53,315 nt of DNA, from the NCBI GenBank assembly GCA_031181105.1, contig JAPSLD010000002.1, positions 1 to 53,315 on the forward strand, in the 5' to 3' direction. The notes beneath the pieces are model-generated. The model ran no database searches and was not told the DNA's origin. It was given only the letters and a program-made list of their open reading frames with translations. Numbering within the stretch: position 1 is the stretch's first letter; the number at the start of each line of letters is the position of its first letter. Source of the DNA: Isoptericola sp. (lineage in GTDB: Bacteria > Actinomycetota > Actinomycetes > Actinomycetales > Cellulomonadaceae). Positions 16,616-26,230 of this stretch are shown one piece after another. Position numbers and translations under genes: made by a program.

Positions 16616-17830
16616 TCAGCGCAGCGTGTCGAGCACGCGCGCGGCGAGACCGTGCGCCGTCGTCGTGGCGAGGCCGGACAGCACGGTGACGGAGCGGACG
16701 CCCGGCATCGGGTCGGCGACGACGAACGGCCCGCCCGGGACGAGGCCCGACCCGCGCCACGTGCGGCCGCGGGTCGGGATCGCGCTCTCGAGGCCGGTCG
16801 CCGACCACCGCTCGAGGACGCGCGGCCTGCCGCCGAGCAGCGCGGCCGCCTCGGCGAGCAGGGCGGTGTCGGCGGCCTCGGACCGGTACGGCGCGACGGC
16901 GTCCGGCGTCCGGGCCGAGCCGACGACGAGCGTCCCGTCGGCGCGCGAGGTGAACGCCAGGTGCACCTCGTGGTCGAGGGCGTCGGGCGACCGGGTCCGG
17001 AGGCGCTCGCGCACGTCGGCGAGCGCGGGGCTGCCCGCGAAGGCGGCATGGTGCAGCAGCGCCGTGCCCCCCAGGACCGCCGGCGCGGACTCGGGCGCCT
17101 CGGCGGCGCCGTCGGGAGCCGCCACGCGCAGCGCCTGACGGCGCACCCGCCGCACGCCCGCGTCGCTCGCGACCTCGGGGAAGAACCGGTCGACCTCGTG
17201 CCCGACGGCGACCACGACGCGCTTGGCGACGACCTCGCCGCGCGAGGTGCGCACGAGCGTCAAGCCGCTGCCCGGCTCGAGCGTGTGCACCGCGGTCGAG
17301 AACACGACGTCGACGCCGGGACGGTCGGCCAGCCACGCCCCGAGCGCCGGTACGGACTCGCGCGGCTCGAGCCGCACGTCGAGCGGGAGGAGGACCCCGC
17401 CGACGACGTCGTCGCAGGCCAGCGCGGTACGCTCCCGCACCGTTGCGGGGTCCAGGCGCACCGCGTCGCCGTCGCGCATGGCCACGAGGTCGTCGAGCAC
17501 CGCGAGCTCGGCCTCCGTGCGGGCGACCGCGACGCTGCCGGTCTGGCGCACCCAGAAGCCGGCCTCGCGGCCGAGCTTGAGCCACCTCTCCCGGCTCGCG
17601 AGCGCGCACGCGAGCGCGACGCCCTCCTGCGTGGTGACCGCCACGTGCCCGTCGCCGCGGACCGACGCGCCGAGGGGCCGCGGGTCGCGCTCGACGACGA
17701 GGACCGACATGCCCCGGGCGGCGGCCTCGGCCGCGTGCGCGAGCCCGACCGCACCCGCGCCGACGACGACGAGGTCCGCCTTGGCGGGCAGCGCGGAGGA
17801 GCGGGTCGTGCGGCGCGGGGGCTGTCTCAC
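16616..17830 (-). CDS. FAD-dependent oxidoreductase (TIGR03364-like, DadA family)
   Basis: A 404-residue flavoprotein. The dinucleotide-binding motif VVVGAGAVGL (Gly24, Gly26, Gly29) with VVERD at the end of the second strand is followed by GASVRGDGHV. WVRQTGSVAVARTEAELAVLD and DVRLEPRESVPALGAWL match the order I know for the TIGR03364/HpnW group, thought to act on aminophosphonate-like amines. LSGLATTTAHGLA closes the FAD site. The phosphonatase partner usually seen with that group is not next door. GTG 17830 lies six bases after CAGATT on the minus strand, supporting a leaderless start and excluding the longer frame to 17908. It overlaps no neighbour. Confidence 0.78.
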   Translation of the reverse strand: MRQPPRRTTRSSALPAKADLVVVGAGAVGLAHAAEAAARGMSVLVVERDPRPLGASVRGDGHVAVTTQEGVALACALASRERWLKLGREAGFWVRQTGSVAVARTEAELAVLDDLVAMRDGDAVRLDPATVRERTALACDDVVGGVLLPLDVRLEPRESVPALGAWLADRPGVDVVFSTAVHTLEPGSGLTLVRTSRGEVVAKRVVVAVGHEVDRFFPEVASDAGVRRVRRQALRVAAPDGAAEAPESAPAVLGGTALLHHAAFAGSPALADVRERLRTRSPDALDHEVHLAFTSRADGTLVVGSARTPDAVAPYRSEAADTALLAEAAALLGGRPRVLERWSATGLESAIPTRGRTWRGSGLVPGGPFVVADPMPGVRSVTVLSGLATTTAHGLAARVLDTLR

Positions 17831-17848
17831 GCCCAGAATCTGCCCGAC

Positions 17849-17909
17849 GGTGAACAGCCTGCTCAAGGCGCTGCGGGGGTGCGGACGAGGTGTTCGCCAA
17901 CTGTTCACC
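17849..17909. promoter_or_regulatory. Inverted repeat between the FAD oxidoreductase and S9 peptidase genes
   Basis: GGTGAACAG (17849-17857) and CTGTTCACC (17901-17909) are perfect 9-bp inverted copies 43 bases apart; a related element GGTGTTCGCC lies at 17889-17898. They sit upstream of both divergent genes and could be paired operator half-sites or a looping operator. Confidence 0.4.
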
Positions 17910-17970
17910 TCGGGTTCGGCCGACGGTCCCCGCGCGGTCCTCGGGGCGCCGTGTGTGATAGGACGACGGT

Positions 17971-20169
17971 GTGACCCAGGACACGACGGCGGCGACCCCG
18001 CCCCCCGAGCTCCCCACCCCCTTCCACGACCTCGACGCCTACGTCGCCCTGCCGCGCGCGAGCGGGCTCGCGCTCAGCCGCGACGGCTCGCGGCTCGTCA
18101 CGACGGTCCAGACGCTCGACCCGGAGCGCACCGCGTACCGCACCGCGCTGTGGGAGGTCGACCCGGCCGGCGAGGCGCCCGCCCGCCGGCTGACCCGCAG
18201 CACGAAGGGCGAGGCGTCCGCCTGCTTCGCGGCGAACGGCGACCTGCTCTTCACCTCGGCCCGTCCGGACCCGGACGCCGGCAGCGGCGACGAGCCGAAG
18301 AAGGCCGCGCTGTGGCTCCTCCCGGCGGCCGGCGGCGAGGCGCGCGTCGTCGCGACGGCGCCGGGCGGCGTCGGCGGGGTGCTCGCGGCGCGCGACGCGG
18401 ACGTCGTCTCCGTGAGCGCGTCCGTGCTGCCGAGCGCCGACGACCTCGGGCAGGACGCCGAGCTCCGCACCGCGCGCACCGACGCCAAGGTGACCGCGAT
18501 CCTGCACGACGGCTACCCCGTGCGGCACTGGGACCACGACCTCGGGCCCGACCAGGACCGCCGGTACGTCGCCTCGCTCGGCGAGCTCGTCGACGAGCCG
18601 GCGCAGCCGCTCCCGGTGTCCGACGACGCGGCCGACGAGGCCGAGGACGGCGGGACGCCGTCGTCGCGCCTCCGGCTGCGCCAGCTCACCGGGGCGGGCC
18701 GCCAGCTCTTCGAGCACTCGGCGACCCTGTCGCCCGACGGCGGCACGCTCGTCACGACGTGGACGGTCGCCGACCCCGGCGCCGCGCGGCGCGAGACGCT
18801 CGTCGCGGTCGACACCGCGACGGGCGAGCGGCGCACGCTCGTGGACGACCCGGACGCCGAGGTCAGCGCCCCGGCGGTCTCGCCCGACGGGCGCTGGGTC
18901 GCCTACGGGACGTCGACGATCACGACGCCGCACGACGCGCCCGTGGTGCGGCTCGGGCTCGTGGCGCTCTCCGGCGAGGGCGAGCCCGAGGTGCTCGCCG
19001 ACGACTGGGACCGCTGGCCGACGTCGGTCGCGTGGCTCCCCGACGGCGCGGGGCTCGTGGTCACGGCGGACGAGGACGGGCGGGGCCCGGTGTTCCTGCT
19101 GACGTTCGGCGAGGGCGGCCCGGGCGCGGGCGAGCCGGTCGCCGTCGAGCGGGTCACGGCCGACGACGCCACGTTCACGGACGTGCGGGTCGCGCCGGAC
19201 GGCTCGGCGCTGTACGCGCTCCGGACGTCCTACGCGGCGCCCTCCGAGCCGGTGCGCATCGACCTGGCCGGGTTCACCGCGTCCGGCGCCCCCGGCGAGC
19301 GCGAGCCGGTGACCGCCGTCGCGCTCCGGTCGCCGGTGCCCGCGCCGGAGCTGCCCGGCACGCTGACCGAGGTCGAGACGGTGACCGAGGACGGCGTGCG
19401 GGTGCGGGCGTGGCTCGCGCTGCCGGCCGGCGCGTCGGCGGACCTGCCCGCCCCGCTGCTGCTGTGGATCCACGGCGGCCCGCTCAACTCGTGGAACGCG
19501 TGGTCGTGGCGGTGGAACCCGTGGCTCATGGTCGCGCGCGGGTACGCGGTCCTGCTCCCGGACCCGGCCCTGTCGACCGGGTACGGCCAGGAGTTCGTGC
19601 AGCGGGGCTGGGGCGCCTGGGGCCAGGCCCCGTACACCGACCTCATGGCGATCACGGACGCGGCCGAGGCGCGGGCCGACGTCGACGCGACGCGGACCGC
19701 GGCGATGGGCGGGTCGTTCGGCGGCTACATGGCCAACTGGGTCGCGGGGCACACCGACCGGTTCCGCGCGATCGTCACGCACGCGAGCCTGTGGGCGCTC
19801 GACCAGTTCGGCCCCACCACCGACCACGCCTACTACTGGGCGCGCGAGATGACGCCCGAGATGTCGGAGGCCAACAGCCCGCACCGGTTCGTCGAGAACA
19901 TCCGCACGCCCGTGCTCGTGGTGCACGGCGACAAGGACTACCGGGTGCCGGTCGGCGAGGGGCTGCGGCTGTGGAACGAGCTGCTGACCCGGTCGGCGCT
20001 GCCGGCTGACGACGACGGCTCGACCGTGCACCGGTTCCTGTACTTCCCCGACGAGAACCACTGGGTGCTCACGCCGCAGCACGCGAAGGTCTGGTACCAG
20101 GTCGTGCTCGCGTTCCTGGCCGAGCACGTGCTGGGGGAGAAGCCCGAGCTGCCGACCGTCCTCGGCTGA
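17971..20169 (+). CDS. S9-family peptidase (acylaminoacyl / dipeptidyl peptidase type)
   Basis: A 732-residue serine peptidase with an N-terminal beta-propeller of about 440 residues (repeated SPDG and VAWLPDG blades) and a C-terminal alpha/beta-hydrolase domain. The catalytic triad is Ser582 in GGSFGGYM, Asp656 in HGDKDYRVP and His697 in ENHWVL. No signal peptide is visible, so it is probably cytoplasmic and trims oligopeptides that fit inside the propeller. GTG 17971 follows TAGGAC by six bases, a weaker variant of the leaderless arrangement seen at other genes here; no ribosome-binding site is apparent. Confidence 0.92.
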   Translation: MTQDTTAATPPPELPTPFHDLDAYVALPRASGLALSRDGSRLVTTVQTLDPERTAYRTALWEVDPAGEAPARRLTRSTKGEASACFAANGDLLFTSARPDPDAGSGDEPKKAALWLLPAAGGEARVVATAPGGVGGVLAARDADVVSVSASVLPSADDLGQDAELRTARTDAKVTAILHDGYPVRHWDHDLGPDQDRRYVASLGELVDEPAQPLPVSDDAADEAEDGGTPSSRLRLRQLTGAGRQLFEHSATLSPDGGTLVTTWTVADPGAARRETLVAVDTATGERRTLVDDPDAEVSAPAVSPDGRWVAYGTSTITTPHDAPVVRLGLVALSGEGEPEVLADDWDRWPTSVAWLPDGAGLVVTADEDGRGPVFLLTFGEGGPGAGEPVAVERVTADDATFTDVRVAPDGSALYALRTSYAAPSEPVRIDLAGFTASGAPGEREPVTAVALRSPVPAPELPGTLTEVETVTEDGVRVRAWLALPAGASADLPAPLLLWIHGGPLNSWNAWSWRWNPWLMVARGYAVLLPDPALSTGYGQEFVQRGWGAWGQAPYTDLMAITDAAEARADVDATRTAAMGGSFGGYMANWVAGHTDRFRAIVTHASLWALDQFGPTTDHAYYWAREMTPEMSEANSPHRFVENIRTPVLVVHGDKDYRVPVGEGLRLWNELLTRSALPADDDGSTVHRFLYFPDENHWVLTPQHAKVWYQVVLAFLAEHVLGEKPELPTVLG

Positions 20170-20212
20170 CGCGGGCGGCGCGTCCGGCCGCGGGGTGGTG
20201 CCGGCTGCGGCA

Positions 20213-20863
20213 CTACCCCGCCCGGTGGCCGGGCACGACGAGGGCGTCGACGAGCGCCTCGACGAGGACGCCGGGCTCCGGCGCGTCCGGCGCGCCGAGG
20301 AGCGCCGCCCGGGCCCCGGTCTCGTACGCGCCCAGGAGCAGCTCGACGGCGAGCCGTGGCTCGACGGTGAACCGCAGGCCGAGCCCGCCCAGGAGGCGGT
20401 CCAGGGCGTCCGCGATCTCGGTCCGCATGCGCCGCTGCTCGGCGACGTAGCGCGGCGCGATCCCGGGGTCGCGCAGCGAGAGCAGCTCGAACTCGGCGGC
20501 CATGACGCACCACTGGCGCTCGGCGGCCGGGTCCGGGCCGACGGCGCCGACGACGGAGCGGACGGCGTCGCGCAGCCCGGCCGAGGTCTGCAGCGAGCCG
20601 GGGTCCAGGCGCTCGAGCGCCGCCTCGAGGGCCGCGACGTGCGTCCGCCGTTCCCGGTCCATCAGGGCGAGGAAGAGCTCTTCCTTGTTCTCGAAGTTCG
20701 AGTAGAACGCGCCGCGCGTGAAGCCTGCGGCGTCGCAGACGGCCTCGATCGACGCGCCCTGCACGCCGAGCCGCGCGAAGACGTCGAACGCGGCGTCGAG
20801 CAGCCGCTCCCGGGTCCGCTCGCGCCGCGCCGAGCGCACACCGGTCTCCTCGGTCGTCGTCAC
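20213..20863 (-). CDS. TetR-family repressor of the adjacent MMPL/YhgE genes
   Basis: A 216-residue regulator with an N-terminal TetR helix-turn-helix (LLDAAFDVFARLGVQGASIE, then CDAAGFTRGAFYSNFENKEE) and a C-terminal ligand domain rich in Leu and Arg. GTG 20863 has GGAGG five bases upstream; the open frame extends further, but no other start has a ribosome-binding site. It diverges from the MMPL exporter gene, and the shared intergenic region carries palindromes of the expected size, so it most likely represses the exporter pair until a lipophilic ligand binds (inference from arrangement). Confidence 0.9.
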   Translation of the reverse strand: MTTTEETGVRSARRERTRERLLDAAFDVFARLGVQGASIEAVCDAAGFTRGAFYSNFENKEELFLALMDRERRTHVAALEAALERLDPGSLQTSAGLRDAVRSVVGAVGPDPAAERQWCVMAAEFELLSLRDPGIAPRYVAEQRRMRTEIADALDRLLGGLGLRFTVEPRLAVELLLGAYETGARAALLGAPDAPEPGVLVEALVDALVVPGHRAG

Positions 20864-20922
20864 GTCGGCCTCCAGGGGTGGACGGGTGCGGGATGGTGCG
20901 CCCACTCTAGCCAGTACAGACC

Positions 20923-20961
20923 TGTATCGGATACATCGGCGCATCGCATACAGTGTCGTAT
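20923..20961. promoter_or_regulatory. Candidate TetR operators between the regulator and MMPL genes
   Basis: TGTATC-G-GATACA (20923-20935) is a perfect palindrome. A second dyad ATAC-N6-GTAT (20948-20961) has the related core CGTATCG. CTGTAT at 20922 and ATACAG at 20948 also pair. All lie between the TetR start at 20863 and the MMPL start at 20997. Confidence 0.6.
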
Positions 20962-20996
20962 CGACCACCCTCGCCGCCGTCCGCCCGGGAGCCGCC

Positions 20997-23843
20997 GTGT
21001 CCTCCGTCCTCTACTCGCTCGGCCGGTGGGCCGTGCGCGCGCGCAGGCTCGTCGTGGTGGAATGGCTGGTCGTCCTGGCCGTGGTGGGAGGCCTCGCAGG
21101 CCTGCTGAACCAGGGTCTCGACGACGCGGTGACGATCCCCGGCACGGAGTCGGCGGCCGCGCTCGAGCGCCTCGAGGCCACGTTCCCGCAGGTCAGCGGC
21201 GCCTCGGCCCAGATGGTGGTCGTCGCCCCCGACGGCGGCACGGTCGAGGACGACGCGGTCCGCGCACCCGTGCAGCGCGCGGTCGACGGGCTCGCCGCGC
21301 TCGAGCAGGTCGCCGCGGTGACCTCGCCGTACGACGACCTCATGCCGGCCTCGGTGAGCGAGGACGACCGCGCGGCGCTGCTGACCGTCCAGCTCGACGG
21401 CGCGGCCGAGCACGTCACGGAGGACACGCGGGAGGCGCTCGCCGACGTCACCGCAGACCTCGCCGCGGCGATGCCCGCCGGCTCGGAGGTCTCGCTGGGC
21501 GGCTCCCTCTTCGCCACCGAGCTGCCCCAGATGAGCCTGGTCGAGGGTCTCGGCCTCGTCGTGGCCCTGGTCGTCCTGGTCCTGACGCTCGGCTCGCTCG
21601 TCGCGGCCGGGCTGCCGCTCCTCAACGCCGTGCTCGGCGTCGGCGTCGCGATGGGCCTGCTGTTCGCCGCGACGGTGTTCGGCCCCGTGAACTCCACGAC
21701 CCCGATGCTCGCGGTCATGCTCGGCCTGGCCGTCGGCATCGACTACGCCCTGTTCATCGTCTCGCGGCACCGCGACGAGCTGCGCTCGGGCCTGGCGGTC
21801 GAGGAGTCGGTCGCGCGATCGACCGCCACCGCCGGGTCCGCCGTCGTGTTCGCGGGCCTGACCGTCATGATCGCCCTCGTCGGCCTCGGCGTGGCGGGCA
21901 TCCCGTTCCTGACCGTCATGGGCGTCGCCGCGGCGGTCGCGGTCGGCATCGCCGTGCTGGTCTCGCTCACGCTGCTGCCCGCCCTGCTCGCGTTCGCGGG
22001 CGAGCGTCTCCGTCCGGCGGCCGGGGGTCCGAGGTCCGGCAGGCGCGGCGCGCACCGCGTCGCCTTCTTCACCCGGTGGGTGCGCGTGGTGACGCGCGCC
22101 CCCGTCGTCACCATCGCCGTCGTCCTCGTCGTCATGGGCCTTCTGGCCTGGCCCGCCACGCACCTGCGCCTCGCGCTGCCCGACGCCGGATCCCTGCCCC
22201 AGGACAGCTCGGCGCGCCAGACGTACGACCTCGTCAGCGAGCACTTCGGCGACGGGTTCAACGGCCCGCTCATCGTCACGGGCTCGATCGTCACGAGCAC
22301 CGACCCGGTCGGGCTCATGGAGGACGTCGCGGACGAGATCCGCGACCTGCCCGGCGTCGCCGACGTCCCGCTCGCCACGCCCAACGAGACCGCGGACACC
22401 GGCATCATCCAGGTCGTGCCCACGGGCGCGCCGGACTCCGAGGCGACCGAGGCCCTCGTGCACGACATCCGCTCGCTGCACGACCACTTCCTCGACACCT
22501 ACGGCGTCGATCTCGCGGTCACGGGCTTCACGGCGGTCGGGATCGACGTGTCCGCCAAGCTCGGCGCGGCGCTCCTGCCGTTCGCCCTCGTCGTCGTCGG
22601 GCTGTCGCTGCTGCTGCTCACGATGGTGTTCCGGTCGATCTGGGTGCCGGTCAAGGCGACGCTCGGCTACCTGCTCTCGGTCGGTGCCGCGTTCGGCGTC
22701 GTGACGCTCGTGTTCGAGGACGGCGTCCTGGCCGACGCGCTCGGCGTCACGCGCCTCGGGCCCGTCATCAGCTTCATGCCCATCGTGCTCATGGGTGTGC
22801 TGTTCGGGCTGGCGATGGACTACGAGGTCTTCCTCGTCTCGCGCATCCGCGAGGACTACGTGCACGGCGGCGACGCGCGGAGCGCGATCGTCACCGGGTT
22901 CGCCGCCTCCGCGAAGGTCGTCGCGGCCGCCGCGGTCATCATGTTCGCGGTCTTCGTCGCGTTCGTGCCGCACGGCGACATGAACCTCAAGCCCATCGCG
23001 CTCGGGCTGGCCGTGGGCGTGGCGGTCGACGCGTTCGTCGTCCGCATGGTGCTCGTGCCGGCCGTCCTCGCGCTGCTCGGCGAGCGCGCCTGGTGGATCC
23101 CGCGCCGGCTCGACCGCGCCCTGCCGACGTTCGACGTCGAGGGCGAGGGCGTGGCGAAGGAGCTGCGGCTCGCCGGGTGGCCGGCGCCCGCCGCGGCCGG
23201 CGTCGCGCCCGACGCCGTCGCCGCGCGCGACCTCGAGGTCGCCGGTCCGCAGGGCTCGCGGCCGGGTGAGCCGGCGCTCGTCGGCCCGGTCAGCGTGCGG
23301 GTGCCCGACGGCGGTGCCCTGTGCGTGCACGGGGACGCCTCCGCGCCGGTGCGTGCGCTGGTGCTGGCGCTCGCCGGCCGGGTCGCTCTCGACGCCGGGG
23401 CGGTCAAGGTGACCGGGCTCGTGCTGCCCGAGCGTGCGGCGAGCGTGCGCGGCCGGGTCGCCGTGGTGGACGCGGCCGCCGAGGCCGGCCGGCCGGCCAG
23501 GGCGGTCGACGCGGCGGTGCGCGACGGCGCCCGCGTGGTCGCGGTCGACCGCACCGACCTCGTGGTCGACCGCCCGGCGCGCGAGGCGCTCGCCGACGCG
23601 CTGGCCCGGGCGCAGGGTGCGGGCGTCGCCGTCGTCCTGGGTTCGACGGGCGTCGCGGCGACCGACCTGGTGGGACCGGACGCCGCCGTGCTCGACGTCG
23701 GTGCCGGCTGGGGCGCACCCGTGACGCTGACGGGCGGCGACGTCCCGCCGCCGGTCCCGGACGGCCCGGCGCACGGGCACGCCCCGGCGCGACGGCAGGA
23801 CGATCACCAGCACGACGCGACCAAGCAGGAGGTGCGGGCATGA
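20997..23843 (+). CDS. MMPL-family (RND-type) exporter with C-terminal degenerate ABC-ATPase-like domain
   Basis: A 948-residue protein. Residues 1 to about 720 form a complete MMPL transporter: two repeats of an extracellular domain plus six membrane helices, with GLAVGIDYALFIVSRHRDEL and GLAMDYEVFLVSRIREDY as the duplicated proton-relay segments. Residues from about 740 to 930 are soluble. They resemble an ABC ATPase in outline: PVSVRVPDGGALCVHGD in place of the Walker A start, LALAGRVALDAGAVKVTGLV after it, and VAVVLGSTGVAATDLVG near the end. The Gly-Lys-Thr/Ser and LSGGQ residues are missing, so it should not hydrolyse ATP. GTG 20997 has GGGAG upstream. The stop overlaps the YhgE start (ATGA), implying a joint export machine. 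Confidence 0.82.
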   Translation: MSSVLYSLGRWAVRARRLVVVEWLVVLAVVGGLAGLLNQGLDDAVTIPGTESAAALERLEATFPQVSGASAQMVVVAPDGGTVEDDAVRAPVQRAVDGLAALEQVAAVTSPYDDLMPASVSEDDRAALLTVQLDGAAEHVTEDTREALADVTADLAAAMPAGSEVSLGGSLFATELPQMSLVEGLGLVVALVVLVLTLGSLVAAGLPLLNAVLGVGVAMGLLFAATVFGPVNSTTPMLAVMLGLAVGIDYALFIVSRHRDELRSGLAVEESVARSTATAGSAVVFAGLTVMIALVGLGVAGIPFLTVMGVAAAVAVGIAVLVSLTLLPALLAFAGERLRPAAGGPRSGRRGAHRVAFFTRWVRVVTRAPVVTIAVVLVVMGLLAWPATHLRLALPDAGSLPQDSSARQTYDLVSEHFGDGFNGPLIVTGSIVTSTDPVGLMEDVADEIRDLPGVADVPLATPNETADTGIIQVVPTGAPDSEATEALVHDIRSLHDHFLDTYGVDLAVTGFTAVGIDVSAKLGAALLPFALVVVGLSLLLLTMVFRSIWVPVKATLGYLLSVGAAFGVVTLVFEDGVLADALGVTRLGPVISFMPIVLMGVLFGLAMDYEVFLVSRIREDYVHGGDARSAIVTGFAASAKVVAAAAVIMFAVFVAFVPHGDMNLKPIALGLAVGVAVDAFVVRMVLVPAVLALLGERAWWIPRRLDRALPTFDVEGEGVAKELRLAGWPAPAAAGVAPDAVAARDLEVAGPQGSRPGEPALVGPVSVRVPDGGALCVHGDASAPVRALVLALAGRVALDAGAVKVTGLVLPERAASVRGRVAVVDAAAEAGRPARAVDAAVRDGARVVAVDRTDLVVDRPAREALADALARAQGAGVAVVLGSTGVAATDLVGPDAAVLDVGAGWGAPVTLTGGDVPPPVPDGPAHGHAPARRQDDHQHDATKQEVRA

Positions 23844-26230
23844 CCGCCCTGGACTTCGCGGACCACGCCGGAACGCAGACCCGCACCCCGCGGCGCGACC
23901 CCTGGCGGATCACCGCCGTGGCGCTGCTGCCGGTCCTGGTGCTCGGGCTGCTGCTCGCCGCCCTGTGGAACCCGATGGAACGCCTCGACACCGTCCCGGC
24001 GGCGGTCGTGAACCTCGACGAGCCTGTCGAGGTCGACGGGCAGGTCGTGCCGCTGGGGCGCCAGCTCGCGGCCGGGCTCGTGTCCGGCGCGCCGTCGGGC
24101 ACCAACTACGCGTGGGAGGTCACCGACGCGGAGCGCGCCGAGGCCGGCCTGGCCGACGGCACGTACGCCGCCGTGGTCACCATCCCCGAGGACTTCTCCG
24201 CCGCGGCCACCTCCTTCGGCGGGGACGACCCGGCCGGGGCCCGGCAGGCCACCATCGACGTCACGACGCCGCCCGGCGGGCGCGTGGTCGACGACGCGCT
24301 CGCGAGGATCGTGGCGACCACCGCGACATCGGTCATGAGCAGCACCCTGACCCAGACCTACGTGGAGAACGTGCTCGTGGGCTTCGGCACGCTCGCCGAC
24401 GGGATCGGCGAGGCGGCCGGCGGCGCGTCGCAGCTCTCCGACGGCGCGGGCTCCGCCGCCGACGGCGCCGGGCAGCTCGCCGACGGCGCCGCCCGGCTCG
24501 CGGACGGCGCCGGCGAGGCCTCCTCGGGCGCGTCGCAGCTGGCATCGGGCGCCACCCAGCTCGCCGGCGGCGCGACGGAGGCGTCCTCCGGCGCCGCGCA
24601 GCTCGCCGGCGGGGCGTCGCAGCTCGCGGGCGGTGCCCGCGACGCGGCGTCGGGTGCGTCGGACCTCGCCGACGGTGCCGGCCAGGTCGCCGACGGCGCG
24701 GCCCAGCTGGCCGGTGGCCTGTCGCAGAGCGCCGGCGGTGCCGAGCAGCTCGCGGGCGGGGCGGACCGGCTGGCCGCCGGCGCGGACGAGCTGGCGGCCG
24801 GCACGGGCCAGCTGGCCGGCGGGCTGGCCGAGCTCGACCAGGGCTCGGCGCAGCTGCCCGCCGGCGCCACCCGGCTCACGGACGGCTCGCAGGAGGTCGC
24901 CGCCGGCCTCGACCGGTACATCGCGGAGATGCAGGAGGTCTACGGCTGCGCGGCGGCACCGGCGTCGCCGGCGTGCGTGAGCCTCGAGCCGTTGCTGGAG
25001 ATCCAGGCGGGTGCGGCGAGCGTCGCGGCCGGATGGGCCGAGGTCACGGGTTCCCCAGGCAGCGCGAACGCCGCCCCGACCGGTCTCTACGCCCTCCAGG
25101 CCGGGATCGCCGGCGCCGCCGGGGGTGCCGGGGAGCTGGCCGCGGGTGCGGACGAGCTCGCCGCCGGGGCGGCCGGGCTCGGGGATGGTGCGCACCGGCT
25201 CGCCGACGGCCTCGACCAGCTGGGCGGCGCCGCGGGGCAGCTGGCGACCGGTGCGTCCGGCGTCGCGACGGGCGCCGACCAGCTGGCGGCCGGCGTGGGA
25301 GAGCTGGCCACGGGTGCGTCGGGCGTGGCGTCGGGCGCGTCGGGCCTCGCCGACGGCGTGGGCCGGCTCGCGGACGGCGCGTCCGGCGTCGCGGCGGGAG
25401 CCTCGGGCCTCGCCGACGGCGTCGGCCAGCTCGGCACCGGCGCGGGCACGCTCTCGGAGGGTGCCGGCGAGCTCGCCGAGGGCGTGGACCAGCTCTCCGG
25501 CGGTGCCGGCGACCTCGCCGAGGGGCTCGACGACGCGACCGGACAGATACCCGTGTACTCCGGGGGCGAGCGCCGGAACCTCGCGTCGGTGGTGGCCGAG
25601 CCGGTCGCCGCTCCGGGTGTCGGCGACCTGTCGACCGGCGCGACCGGGCCGCTCTTCGCGGTCGTGGCGCTGTGGCTGGGGGCCCTCGGCCTCCTGACGG
25701 CGCTCCCGCCGGTGGCCGCCCGGGCGCTCGGCTCGACCCGCGGCTCCGTGCGGCTCGCGCTCGAGGCGTTCCGCCTGCCGGCCCTCGTCGGGCTCGGGAC
25801 GGGCGCCGTGGTCGGCGGCGTGCTCGCCGTCGTCGAGGACACGTCGCTCCTCGGCGGGGTCGGCGCCGTGGTCGTCGGTGCGCTCGCGAGCGTGTGCTTC
25901 GTCGCGGTGCACCAGGGACTCCTCGGGTGGCTGGGCGACGCGGGGCGAGGGATCAGCCTGCTCGTCGCCGTGCTGCTCATCGGCACGGGCGTGGTCGCCA
26001 CGGTGCCCGACGTGCTGCTCGGGGTCGCGGACCTGCTGCCCACCGGTGCCGCGCGCGACGCCCTGCTCCCGGTCGTCGTACCGGGTGTCGACGACGGGGT
26101 CGCCGGCGCGCTCGCGCGGCTGCTCCTCTGGACGCTCGTCGGCCTCGCGCTCGCGGTGGGGGCGACCGCGCGCGCCCGGCGCGTGCGGGTGGCGACGCTG
26201 CTGCGCGTCCCCAGCCCGCGGGCGGTGTGA
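23840..26230 (+). CDS. YhgE/Pip-domain membrane protein with long Gly/Ala repeat region
   Basis: A 796-residue protein. A cytoplasmic tail is followed by one membrane helix (about 28-45), then the extracellular YhgE N-terminal domain (AAVVNLDEPV...VTIPEDFSAAATSF, about 52-185). A region of tandem heptad-like units (xxLAxGAxx, QLADGA, ELAAGA; about 190-570) is interrupted by a small Cys-containing insert near 375-395. Five or six C-terminal membrane helices follow. Such repeats probably form a long rod or beta-helix outside the membrane, perhaps reaching through the cell wall. ATG 23840 overlaps the MMPL stop and has AGGAGG eight bases upstream. The family resembles ABC-2 permeases without an ATPase; here the upstream gene carries an ATPase-like tail. 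Confidence 0.85.
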   Translation: MTALDFADHAGTQTRTPRRDPWRITAVALLPVLVLGLLLAALWNPMERLDTVPAAVVNLDEPVEVDGQVVPLGRQLAAGLVSGAPSGTNYAWEVTDAERAEAGLADGTYAAVVTIPEDFSAAATSFGGDDPAGARQATIDVTTPPGGRVVDDALARIVATTATSVMSSTLTQTYVENVLVGFGTLADGIGEAAGGASQLSDGAGSAADGAGQLADGAARLADGAGEASSGASQLASGATQLAGGATEASSGAAQLAGGASQLAGGARDAASGASDLADGAGQVADGAAQLAGGLSQSAGGAEQLAGGADRLAAGADELAAGTGQLAGGLAELDQGSAQLPAGATRLTDGSQEVAAGLDRYIAEMQEVYGCAAAPASPACVSLEPLLEIQAGAASVAAGWAEVTGSPGSANAAPTGLYALQAGIAGAAGGAGELAAGADELAAGAAGLGDGAHRLADGLDQLGGAAGQLATGASGVATGADQLAAGVGELATGASGVASGASGLADGVGRLADGASGVAAGASGLADGVGQLGTGAGTLSEGAGELAEGVDQLSGGAGDLAEGLDDATGQIPVYSGGERRNLASVVAEPVAAPGVGDLSTGATGPLFAVVALWLGALGLLTALPPVAARALGSTRGSVRLALEAFRLPALVGLGTGAVVGGVLAVVEDTSLLGGVGAVVVGALASVCFVAVHQGLLGWLGDAGRGISLLVAVLLIGTGVVATVPDVLLGVADLLPTGAARDALLPVVVPGVDDGVAGALARLLLWTLVGLALAVGATARARRVRVATLLRVPSPRAV
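24400..25530 (+). repeat. Gly/Ala heptad-like repeat-coding tract in the YhgE protein
   Basis: Dozens of units of roughly 21 bases encode variants of QLADGAG/ELAAGAS. They are diverged at the DNA level but regular in protein phase. Unequal recombination could change rod length. Confidence 0.75.

Noticed and set aside
20907-23813. Open frame of about 968 codons opposite the MMPL gene
   Set aside because: It is a shadow of the MMPL reading frame, with a low-complexity Arg/His/Asp product.
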